Shown piece by piece: positions 40,082-50,890 of a stretch of 64,000 bases of DNA (its first letter is position 1; every line of letters begins with the position of its first letter). The DNA lies in contig OV121096.1 in NCBI GenBank assembly GCA_921293015.1, positions 27,167,729-27,231,728 on the forward strand, read 5' to 3'. The DNA is from Phorcus lineatus. Taxonomy: Eukaryota; Mollusca; Gastropoda; Trochida; Trochidae. Under the pieces are notes generated by a model that saw only the letters and a program-made list of their open reading frames with translations, was not told the DNA's origin and searched no databases. The translations under genes and the position numbers were made by a program.

Positions 40082-43000
40082 TTAAAACTTTTATTCCTCG
40101 GAACACGGGCGATTTTAATCAGACTGGGTTTTGTTTAGTTTAGTTTAGTGAAATATGGCCATCTACTATCACTGAAAAGGTGAAAATCTTGAATACAATA
40201 TTATTCGAATCCATATTAAATTTGCATCACATACTATTATTTTGTGACACAAAATTGAACAAGTGTTACATTGCTCAATTTCCGGGTTGGTCGGGCAAAT
40301 AGGAGAACGCGATATCGTGTATGATTAAACTATGGAAACTAAACACGACAATGTGACCCTCTTAAACATAGACTTACTTCTGGGTCGCAGAAACATTATT
40401 TCTTAATAGCATTGTCATGGCCTTCGTACTGACGCTATCCTGACGCTCAGACTTTTTCAGTAATGTTTTACTTAACCTTAAACCGAAACACGATAACCTC
40501 TTGAAATATAGCAAGTCTAGATTTTGACGAAAAATATTTTTCTCCGAGGCGCATATACTTTCATAACCGACTTAGGTCTTTAATGAAATAACAAAAAACA
40601 ACACAACCTTTTTTGTCATTGATGAAAAATTAAAACATGGTGCAGATCTATGTAACTTTAGTATTTCTTTATGAACTGCTACTCATGATCCAAGAGATTC
40701 ATTCACAGGTCACTTCTTGTGTCACGACAACCGGGACAGACTGTGATGTATACGCTTTCCTATATTTACTTAAGTTCGTTTGTCATCCAGAACGTTCAAG
40801 AAAACTTTAACGGAGATTTCTTAAGTCAAGAAAATGTAAGCTTTTCAAAGTTCCCCTTACAAAATCAAAATTCACAACTAAAATCTTATCAGCGCGTATT
40901 TATTCCTTCTCTAAAACTATATACGAACTTTAAAGCTACCAACAATAAAGAAATTAAAACATAACATAAATCCTAGTAGCAAATTTTCTAATGATGCTTA
41001 AACCAAATGCCGATTGGCACATTTACATACATATTTTTTATTGATGATACAGAAAATGGTAAAACGACATGTTCACAGTCTACGCAGTGTCAAGAGGGGA
41101 TATGATGCCCCGTTCAAGTGAAGTTAGATACGGTTTGTAGTCACTAACACATGATGAAGCATACGCAGGGTTATTATAGCCTTTCTCACAGACTCTTAGA
41201 ATATCGTATAACCCTTTAGGTAAGCCTAAAACTAAACTTAAAACGACATTTCTTCGATCCTCATTTCATAATTAAATGATGTGCCTCGTAAACACGATAT
41301 TGACTATTTCAAATGACTTCGCAGATTTAAGAAAGTCTAGGGTCATTTTCTCCCCTCGCTATCATTAACTAACCCCAAAGTCAACACACAGGAAGCTCTC
41401 GCCGCATGATTCGGACTGGCTGGTCTTGAAATTAAATACGGCTAACTCGAAACTTCAAAGTTTACACGTTTGTACTACAAACACTATAAATGTATAGAAA
41501 AATATTTACAGAAAATATGTATATGAGCTTTTTTATCAAAAGTTTTCAAGACATGTTCAAATGACCGTTTCCCTTTACTGTTATAATAAAAAAGAAGCTA
41601 TTGACGTATGAATGCATAGTTGTAAAATCAACAGGTTATGATAAACAAGTTTGAATAGTTCGGACTGTTGTCATGGAACCGTCAAATTGTCGATAAAACA
41701 GTTGTCATATGAACGGTTGGTTGTTTTAAAGCTTTTAACAATATCCTAATTAAAGCTGTATCGATAAGATTAGATTTTGTTACGAACTAGATACAATATT
41801 TTTGTAATTATGAATTGATCATGTTTAACATCCACCACGACAGGTGTTTGCTCAAAGCTATATGTCAAGGCCATTTTGTATCATTATCAGTCTTTTGTAA
41901 TTCAGGCATATGAAGAATATACTATTTATATCTTTCGTTATATATCCCATCAAAACATTGCATGTTGTATGTACACACTTAAGCTTATTTTCTTAGGTGA
42001 TGTTGTATACATAGATATATCAAATTTCATCAAACATCTCTTATAACGCGATAAGAATATTCTCTCGGAGTGAATGTTGGTTGAAATATTTCACAAGTAA
42101 TGCATCTTTAAGAAAATATTGGGCGTTATCTGAAACCTTAACTAAAACAGCCTATTACGGCTAAATATCTAAGCTTCGCTGACATTCAGTTGCTTTAAAC
42201 CAGACTAAAATCCCATCCAAATATTTCCTTCGTCAATCTACAACACAGATGTACCATAAGCGTTCTAAATGGCCTCAATAAATCTCTTAAACTTTAATCG
42301 TGTGCTCCTGTCAGCACACACACATTATGAGTCATAGAATTGATGAATGAAATAAAAATGATATTCAAGTTTCACAAGTCAAGGACACTGAAATAGACAG
42401 TCCCCGAATTGAATGAAAGCTATGAAAGTATCACCGTGAAGACACACGGCTGAGCCTGGTTGACATAGATAACATTCCAAACTCGTGGTGGAGGCAAGCC
42501 GATATGACCACTCGTTTTGAAAAGACAGTCCCTTCATTATTTAGAGCTGATCGTGACAGTACATTTATCTAGTTGGTTAACTTACTGGTATATCACATGG
42601 AACGAGGGTTACAATGTAAGCTTTCTGAAAAGAGGAAATTTAAAAATCAAGGACGAGTTTGGTAGACCGATGGATCTAAGACAAATTGCTGCGTACCTTC
42701 ACCCATGTCAAAGCTTCTGTAGCAAAACGTGGGGTATCCTAACTGTCATCTGCGTCCATAGCAGTTGTCTTCTGCGTGTCCGGCATTGTCTCAGCTTGTG
42801 ACATTGTCTTATTCGGTGACACACAAACTGCAAGTCGTCCCGCTTAATTTCCTAAGTGTCGTCTGCTAGCCTTGGTTTGCCTGTGGATGAAAAGGTAGTG
42901 TCGTCTGCTTGGCTTACCAGCGTCTGTTTTGCCTAACAGTTCCTTTCGCTTGACTTCTTCAACACTTATGACAGTGAATAGTTCGATCTGTAGGATAAAC

Positions 43001-43504
43001 TTCTAAGGCCAATCTTTTCATTGAAGCCATGCAAACTGTTAATTCCGGCTCAAAGCGAGACTTCGCTATAGATAAGCGTGTGACCCGTATTCTACGTGGT
43101 AAGAAAGCAAAGCTCGTTTACATTGTAAGAGAGTGCTTCATTCACCGCCAACGACAGAGAGCACAATTCAACATTTCACGGGCAACCTTCATGAACACCA
43201 TAACACAATGGAGAATGCTGTAAATATGTATTGCAGTACGTTTATATACACGGACCGCATACCCGGAAACATTCGTGATATGTGATAACTTGTCACTATC
43301 ACAAATACACAGCAATAAGGCATATATAGCGACCAGCGAGGTAGATCCTCGGGAGAAATCTCGTTTTAGAATGTACGCAACTGATTTATGGTATAAAACA
43401 ATTTTAACAAAATATTTATGATGTTAATTTGACTAGCAGTGATGTATAAATACATGGGCTAGAGAAGAATATTCCGTTCCATTTCCTTTCCACAAAAATA
43501 AATT
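40082..43504. other. Spacer with scattered short open frames
   Basis: No gene is supported. Frames at 42517-42801 and 43029-43223 have no recognisable domain. A 57-codon frame at 40637-40810 is listed separately because it begins like a signal peptide. Confidence 0.4.
40637..40810 (+). CDS. Possible small secreted peptide or first exon (weak)
   Basis: A 57-codon frame starts MVQIYVTLVFLYELLLMIQE, a hydrophobic stretch resembling a signal peptide, and could be cleaved near residue 24 (IHSQ-VTSC). The remainder has three cysteines (28, 36, 49) and ends PERSRKL. A GT lies just after the second cysteine (TGTGAT-GTATAC), so this could instead be a leader exon. No homologue is recognised and no partner exon was found. 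A chance open frame in AT-rich DNA is the main alternative. Confidence 0.15.
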   Translation: MVQIYVTLVFLYELLLMIQEIHSQVTSCVTTTGTDCDVYAFLYLLKFVCHPERSRKL

Positions 43505-43508
43505 TTAA

Positions 43509-43618
43509 AGGTGCCGTTGCACATTTTCTATGGGAAATCTCAATGAAATTGGCATAAACTGCAATTTGTTAAGGAATAAATATAACGAATAGATTATTCA
43601 AAAACGTGCTACATTGCC
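43509..43618. mobile_element. Very short TTAA-flanked MITE, 110 bp
   Basis: TTAA lies at 43505-43508 and 43619-43622. The ends are AGGTGCCGTTGCAC and, reverse complemented, AAGGCAATGTAGCACG, the same terminal pattern as 29786-30142. The interior is almost entirely lost. Confidence 0.55.
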
Positions 43619-43624
43619 TTAACA

Positions 43625-43875
43625 TTTTGTAATTAAGGTTGTGATTGTGGGTTTAGCGCCACTTTCAAGAGTATCTCACTTATAACACGGCTGCTAGTAT
43701 TATTGCAGGGAGAAAGCCTAAAAAGCCATTGTGGCTCTGCATTTCGGTGAAACCTGAGTGCATCAGGTAGAACTAGGTTGTAACTGCGCTGAAATTCAAT
43801 TGTTAGATTCGAACTGTACTCTTGATCCGAATCCAAGGCGCTAACAAATGAACTATCCCGTCCCTTAAACAATGC
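43625..43875 (-). mobile_element. tRNA-headed SINE, decayed
   Basis: Read on the minus strand, the head contains GGGATAGTTCATTTGTTAGC (A-box region) and AGTTCGAATCT (B box). The body matches the other copies through CACTTTCAAGAGTATCTCAC and TATTATTGCAGGGAGAAAGC on the plus strand. It lies directly beside the 110-bp MITE. Confidence 0.65.
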
Positions 43876-43879
43876 CTCC

Positions 43880-44750
43880 TAGAAACAATACAATAATTGT
43901 GACTATTACAGTGGTGAATAATGATGAAAGAATTTCCTACGAGTCTTCTCACTCTCGTGTTTAACATATATTCGAGCTGTTCTGATCCTGTTTCCAGACC
44001 AACCTAAACAAAATTATATCGAAAGTTCAATATCATTTTAACAGGAGTGTGATCTTATAGAATAAACTGTTGATCTAAATTGATTTATTTTGCTTTATTT
44101 GATTTGTGAAAACCAGCTCATGTGTGACCATGCCTGGGCTGCCAATTATTGTTTTGAAGTGTTTCCTTAGCTTCCTTTCGAACTTTTTGTCTTTCACATA
44201 AATTAAAATCTCATGATCGGATGACAGACTGGTTGAGTTACGTATATTTTGGTATTTTCTACGAGAGGTGTCCCAAACTTTATTGGTGAACATGAATAGA
44301 TGTCTGAACCAACTATTTTGTACATTCTTGAAGGATATTCGAAACACCACGAGAAGGTTCAATTGGTTTGAAAACTCTATAAGCGCCGGGTCATTTTTTT
44401 ACTTAACCAATCATATCTATTTGTATCAAATGTAGTAATTTAAAAGGATTTTCTCGTCCAATCATGAATTTATAAATGGCTGCTTGATACTTTGAATCAA
44501 ATATTTATTGCAGAAATAAGCGCCGGGCCTCTAATAAGCGCCGGGGGTCGAGGGATGTTGAAAAAATTATTAGAGGAAATACGGTAAGTAATTATTATAC
44601 ATGAGCATCTACATAGTAATAAAGTATCGACACGTAGGGTCCCTGGGATGTTAAATGAAGACCACTTGTAAGAGAAAACGTGTCAGAGGGCGTCAGCAAC
44701 GTCTTGACTACAGCGCAGACCCGAAATAAATTTTGGTCTATGTCGCTATT
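43880..44750. other. Spacer with a repeat-like terminus
   Basis: Around 44380-44585 the motif TAAGCGCCGGG occurs more than once and the stretch ends ATTAGAGGAAATACGGTA. This looks like the edge of a dispersed DNA element, but no inverted partner was found. No gene is seen. Confidence 0.3.
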
Positions 44751-44752
44751 CA

Positions 44753-44838
44753 AACATTCTCTCCCAACAGAGGTAGCTCCGTCATAAATTCCTATACAAC
44801 AATTTATGGTGGAGCTACCTCTGTGGGGAGAGGATGTT
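44753..44838 (+). repeat. Near-perfect 38-bp-arm hairpin
   Basis: The arms 44753-44790 and 44801-44838 (core AGAGGTAGCTCC / GGAGCTACCTCT) are complementary at 34 of 38 positions around a 10-nt loop. Three of the four differences are G-U pairs if the plus strand is transcribed. It may be a tiny palindromic MITE, a terminal part of the adjacent mariner relic, or a hairpin RNA; sequence alone does not decide. Confidence 0.7.
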
Positions 44839-44989
44839 ATTTCAAATGAAACATACATTTGTTCATCATTATTATCAAGAGATAAAAAGTCAAAGCACGC
44901 TGTGGAAACACGTTACGTCATCCACCCCGCATGTTTCCCCGGTGGTAGTTACTGTCATGGCATCAGTTTTCTGCGATTCAAGAAAAGGC

Positions 44990-45160
44990 CAAATAGAAAC
45001 GAAGGGGTAAACCGTGCACGGTGTTTGAGTCAGGACAATGTTCAGGACAAGGTGCAGCATCCTTCCCAAGTCTGCCCATTCTCCAGATCTAACACCCTCA
45101 GACTTCTTCCTCGACTGAAAACAGGGATCCGTCGCCGACGAGAACATCTTTGCGGGAGTA
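44990..45160 (+). pseudogene. Mariner/Tc1-type transposase relic
   Basis: One frame reads LSQDNVQDKVQHPSQ. After a frame shift near 45065 another reads AHSPDLTPSDFFLD and then stops. The second piece matches the YSPDLAPSDFFLF signature around the last catalytic aspartate of mariner transposases, and the first resembles the region upstream of it. Only the C-terminal part is recognisable, and at least one frameshift and one stop interrupt it, so it is dead. Confidence 0.5.
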
Positions 45161-45180
45161 TATATGAGCTATAGGGTCAC

Positions 45181-45963
45181 GTGACAATAAGTGGTTTTCA
45201 GAAGGTTTGCTTAAAAGATGTTAGTAAAACGCTTCACCAAATGCATTGGGGTCAGAAGTGATAACCTTTGGATCTATAGCCTTCTTACAATGTATAATTT
45301 TTCTGTTCGTGATGGATTTCCTTCATGGACCTATAAATGATGCAAAAAAGGAAATAATGTTTTACTCTATATGATCTGGATGAAGGACTTTTCTAAAATT
45401 TTGGAGATGCAACATTGAAAAATAATTATAATCTTTATATAATTATTTATAGTTCATATTTAAAAGATATATATGCTACATTTCAGGACCTTAATTGATA
45501 ATTATTCTTTTAAAAAATATGGAAAACATAATTTTTTTCATTCATTTTGAATTAGACCTAAGGCCTATATGGTATTGATTGAATGGCTATAATATATTTA
45601 TATACCTTTATAATACCAATCCTGATTTTTAAAAAACCCCCAACACTTTTTCATTTATTTGTGATGAAAAATGTGTATGAAGGGTTTACAAAGTGCTTTG
45701 TATTAATTAATTGCCAAAAGGTATAATTCTGTGACAGATATCTTTGTTCTTTAGATGATATCAAATCGTCAGATTTTGAAAAACATTCGTTTTAATATAA
45801 ATAACAAAGATGGAAGTAACATAAGTAAGGGTTTATCTGAGACTTTAAGAATGATTTGAAGCAGTCGTAAAATATTTAGATTATCAGTAACGGTGTCGAT
45901 TTCAGAAAGAAATTCCAAAGGGGGCGCTGAGTACTTATTTGACTCATTGAAGTAACAACTTTC
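45181..45963. other. AT-rich spacer upstream of MTPN
   Basis: No gene is seen. Composition changes near 45900, where the promoter region of myotrophin begins. Confidence 0.4.
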
Positions 45964-45997
45964 TTGATTGGTCGGTATTTTCATTCCGACCAATCAA
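45964..45997. promoter_or_regulatory. Palindromic pair of CCAAT boxes upstream of MTPN
   Basis: The perfect 12-bp inverted arms TTGATTGGTCGG (45964-45975) and CCGACCAATCAA (45986-45997) flank a 10-bp spacer. Each arm contains a CCAAT box, in opposite orientations, 86-119 bp before the MTPN ATG. NF-Y binds CCAAT boxes at such distances from transcription starts in animal promoters; binding here is an inference. Confidence 0.5.
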
Positions 45998-46082
45998 ATT
46001 GTGCGTAAGATGTACACGCACTTGCTGCCACTCTGGTTCGTTTCCGGTGTTGGCTACTCCCAATCTTTCGTCCATCAGAAAC

Positions 46083-49000
46083 ATGGCTGATCAAAAGCAA
46101 GAAGTCGATCCCATGCAGAAATTCCTGTGGAGTTTGAAAAATGGAGAATTAGAGATTGTGAAGGAGTTTGTGGAAAAGAAGGTTATGTAATGCATCATGT
46201 CACCGTATTATTTTTTTCAAACACGCATCTTCGAAGCTCTCTTTTGAAGCTGACATTCTTTTCTATTTGACATCTGAAAATTGTTTTTCTTCTTTCTATT
46301 CAAGTGAAAAAATGGAAAAAGATATTGTTGTTTATAGTAATCGGGTTTTCTTATGTTTGTTACATAAATTAGTTTGAGTTTTGCTGTTACTCTTTAGTTT
46401 ATAAGATAGATATAGATAGACATGTCAAGAATTATTGAGTGTTGCTTGCTAAAAGACGTACCCGTCTTCTTTTATCTAGTAGGTTTTCTTGCAGTTGACG
46501 AAATTGTACTTTCAACTGTGTTAAATGATTTAAAAGGTTCACTAAGAAAAATGATGTAATGGAAAGGATTCTGTATGTCATTCTTTTTAGAACCCTGCAT
46601 TTCTATAATATTTTCTCAATATTTTTCTAATATTTTGTTTTAAAATTGATCTATATCATTGATTAGATAAATTTTGATAATTGATTAAACAACAGATGAA
46701 ATATTTGTTGAGAGTAGGGGAGGGAGAGGGTAGAATATTAGAATGAAGTTTTCATAAGTGATTTGTGTTTATGATTTAAGATAGTAAGGAATTGGTTTTT
46801 ATGAACCCTGACATGTACAAGTTTTAGATTTTAAGTGTATCAAACTTCACGAAAGCTTATGTGATGCAAAAGGTGTTGGCAAATATTGCTCTAAAAACTT
46901 CTCTAGAAAAAGTGTTGATGGCATTTGATTGAAGCTTCAGATCCTGTTGAAAAGTCTCTGCATCTTCAAAATATGATATGATACTTAATTAGTGGTGTTT
47001 CCTGTTCATTTTCATATCAAGTGAGAAAGCTTCTGACTCAATTCAAAGAGATATCCTTTTTCTTCCTGGTTTTTGAAATCTGGCTATGACTGATAATCTG
47101 TCATACATCCGGCAAAATAGTGTTTTCTATTGACACAACTGATGATGCTTTCTAATTGCTTGTACTCTGTTAAAGATTCCCCCCATTTTGGAATTTTGAA
47201 AAAGATCAAACATTAAAATGGATATACTCCCCCTTTTTCAATAGGTGAACCCCCTACCCTTTCAAAATTCCTGAATCCGCCACTATGGGGTTGACTTGAA
47301 TTTCATTGATGGTTAATGGTAAACTTCAGCTTTATGTAGGTGAGTTTTGTGGTACAGATCTATTTGTTAAGTGCCTAACCAGAAATCAAGAAAGCAATTT
47401 TTTCTTTGAAAGTATAATTTTGTTTATGTAAAACTGAAATATCTCTTTGCAGAAGGATCTAGTGGATACCCAGGTTGAGGGCCGATACCCGCTGCACTTC
47501 GCTGCAGATTGTGGTCACGATGATGTTGTCGAATATCTTATCCAAAAGGGAGCGTCTGTTGATGTAAGTTCTCAGATTGATAGGTCTCTCAGTCCTGGGT
47601 TACAACAGGAAGGTTGAGAGTATTTAAAGAGTAGTAACATATGTAATTGGAATAGCTACAGACACAATCATTTTGGATATGTTATTATTATGTTAAAGAA
47701 TCTTTAGGTTCATATGTTAAGATAAATTAATATGTGCATATCTGAGGTCTCTGTCAAAATTATACCAAAAAAAAAATCCAAAAGTTTGACTTATTTATTA
47801 CCCCAAAGCAATTATCTACAGCAAGACCTTTATACAAAGCAATTAAAAGCTGTGAGTAATTAATTTACTAGGAGTTACAAGCCATGTCTTAATTTCACTA
47901 GCCTCCGTAGTGCTAAGAGGACCTTTAATCCTTAGTTACAACATTTAGTTGATCACCTTGCTCTATAACGACTCTGTGCTAATGTGCCTTGACTTTTAGA
48001 CTTAGCGGAAGATGGTTCTATAAGATCATATATGTTGCTTAGACTGAAAAGTATTCCACCTCCTGGGGTTATGTTCAATTGCAATGTTACAGTCAATTTT
48101 AATATGCGTCCTGTCTCAGGGCAATACATTTAGACTCTCTCCACCATGAACCCTTTTATATAACCCCTGTAAAACTTGTGAGCAGTTCTTTGTTCCACCC
48201 TATCAAACAGTTTTACCGCAGTGGTTCAAGATAAAATTTCAGCCGACTACAGAGAGCCTCCTTTACAACACTTGGCTTTTGCTCTTATACAACATGGTGT
48301 CATGATTAAATAAAATGTTATTTGCATTTAATCGAAGTAGGTGTGGTAAAAATGTTTTGAGAAGCTGTAGAAGTTTTGCAGTGACCCACCGAAAAGAATC
48401 CAGACAGAAAACTGCGAACAAGGATGTGCTGTCTTCATATAGTTGATTCGCGCTTGGTTGACTATTTTTTAGTTAGTTAATGGTCATTGGTGTAAGTTTT
48501 AGTGCAGTTAGATCCCAGGGTATATGAGTGGAGTGAGACCGTATTACATTTATATATATACATTATGTATATGTACATTTAACCTTAGACAGGATATGTA
48601 AAAAAAGATAGATAAAAATACTGAATTGTAATTTTCTAGAGATGAATTGAACTCGTTGCATGTAAAATCTTCTGTTCTTTACAGAAAATGGACAAACATG
48701 AAATAACGCCTCTACTTTCTGCAATTTTTGAGGGACACAAATCAACTGTAGAACTTCTGATTAAGAAGGTAAGCTATTGTTGCCAACAGGTTTAGGAGAA
48801 AGTACTTGCACACCCTCTGATAACTACCCCTGCAAGGTAAAGTGGCGCCTCTCTCAATCGCTTGCAAATTTAAAGAGACTGACCTATTATGTCCGCCATT
48901 TGTTTTGAAGAAAATTACAGAAAAAAGTGCTGTACTCTTACTAATTTTACAACACTGTAGATATAAACTATATGCATTGATTGAATATCCACCCATTAAC

Positions 49001-49374
49001 CAACTGTTTTGGATAAGACTAATCACCACGGCCTTGTAATGCTGATGTAAGGCTTTTCTCTCTAGCAGCGCCAACGAATGGCTTCACTTGTCATTGTTTT
49101 GTATTTTTGCTGAATATGTGTGTGCTCTCATTAATCATGTCAAATATCAAGCAACCGAATTGTCACCCTCATTTACATGTTTCAACTAGGTCATGTTATG
49201 TTTTTCCTATTTTTTTATTTGTATAGATGTTTAGTGAAAAATATAGATCTCTGACATAGATATCTATGAAAAATGTTTGATTTGTTTCAGGGAGCGAAAA
49301 AGGATGGTAAATTTAACGACGCACTGTATTCAACATATGCGGAAACTGACGGTATAAAAGCACTGCTGAAGTGA
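46083..49374 (+). CDS. MTPN: Myotrophin, ankyrin-repeat protein
   Basis: Four exons (46083-46181, 47453-47563, 48685-48768, 49291-49374) join in phase 0 at GT..AG junctions to give 125 residues; vertebrate myotrophin has 118. The start is the ATG in CAGAAACATGGC, followed by MADQKQEVDPMQKFLWSLKN. The body carries the family's ankyrin repeats: KFLWSLKNGELEIVKEFV, then RYPLHFAADCGHDDVVEYLI with QKGASVD, then DKHEITPLLSAIFEGHKSTV with ELLIKKGA, ending in DGIKALLK. This follows vertebrate myotrophin almost position for position. In vertebrates the protein binds actin capping protein and blocks its barbed-end capping, and acts in the cytoplasm and nucleus. The N-terminus is several residues longer than in vertebrates. 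The introns (1.27, 1.12 and 0.52 kb) contain no other gene. Confidence 0.95.
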
Positions 49375-50890
49375 TAAAATTCATTGTCATTGTTGATGTA
49401 ACAATCCACCAGTGTACAAACAAATATTTACGCAGTGCGTTAAGTAGAGATGTGATCATATAATGCACTCATTCAACATTAAATTACCATCTCTTTGAAG
49501 TATTACTTGCTGTATAAGAGTCTTCAATTCCTAAGCAAGAAATTGCTGAAATGTCTGATTAAAGTAGAATTAGGAAATAAGTAGAACCTTTTGGAACCGT
49601 CACGTAAACAGGTATAATCTTAACACCTATCAAATTCATTGTTTCCTGGCTTAGCAGTCAATAAACTGGGGACTATGATGACAATTAAGACTTCCTTTCT
49701 TGAAAACTGAACTAGTTAATTTTTTGAGAAATATCTTGCAATTCCAAATATCAAGAAGAACTGTTACCATTAATGTTCTTATATTACAGTACTAACATTA
49801 ATCAACAATTATCATTATTCACTGATTTTTTAACAATATTTTTTTGAAAAAGCAGAAATTAGTAATTTTCTTTGTGGAATCGACAACAGTCTAGTCATGA
49901 AGGTGTCCTAAGATCCATCTCAATGAAGCTTATGTTATCAATTTGCTACATCTCATGTGATTGCTTATCTATATTGAACCCACTTCTCCTTCCAAATATG
50001 TCGGGGTCTAAATATTTGCAGAATTTGTATTTTCACATCTCTTTTTGTATGTTCATGGCTTGGTGCTTTTGGGAAAGGTTTATGAAATTTTGATGACAAT
50101 TACTCATCCAAAATATTGTCTCCAACTTAAAGTGCTCACTTCTTTTTGTATCCATCTAAATTTATGAAACGAAAAGTGTTATACACTAAGTTCATTCTTA
50201 GGTCACTTTAAGTCTATTATCAATGAAATTGTCAATGCTGACTAGGCACCATTTTTTAGTTTTCAATAGCGATTTTCAATGGAGCATTTTTGTACAACCA
50301 CTTATAACAATTTTGAGCGGTGTCCCCCTTTGACTGCTTTACTTATATTGATGATGTTTATGTCTTCTTAAGGCTTACATATAATTATGTATAAGTGCTA
50401 TGACCTGAATCATGTCTAAGGAACCCATTACAAGGTATTCTTGAATTTGTGTAACATTCGTGAGACATTGTTGATTTGGCCTATTTACTTGCTCCTGTCA
50501 AATGTCATATTAACTGTCACAACCAAGAAATATAAGAATTATGACTGATATGGATCGTACCCTAAGTAATTTGATTACAATGGCATTTAACTTAACATCC
50601 AATTAAGGATATATGAACTATGAAAAGGTTTGCTATTTTTGCCCATATTTTGTTATACATTAAAGGTCAATTAGCATCCATATGTTGCTTTTTCATAATT
50701 TTCTGAAATATTGGTTAATTACAGCGATATAAGAATAAACTATTAATAATCGTTATTTCAATTTGTATTAGTATAGTTATGAACATTGTAAATATATCGA
50801 CATGGTTTTGTATAAAAGCAATGTTCTGACAATCAGCAGTGTTTATGAATTGCATTTAATATTATAATATTCTAAAATATCAATAAATTT
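49375..50890 (+). other. Probable MTPN 3' untranslated region
   Basis: T-rich non-coding sequence follows the MTPN stop. Candidate AATAAA signals on the plus strand are at 49660-49665 and 50882-50887. Which one is used cannot be told from sequence. Confidence 0.35.

Noticed and set aside
42517-43223. Two plus-strand open frames as exons
   Set aside because: No recognisable domain, no matching splice partners and no codon pattern unlike the surrounding sequence.
44806-45174. A 122-codon open frame as a host gene
   Set aside because: Its middle part is a mariner transposase remnant and the start lies in a hairpin arm.
47165-47290. Transposon in MTPN intron 1 from the GGAATTTTGAAA / TTTCAAAATTCC pair
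   Set aside because: The inverted match is short and the ends cannot be placed.
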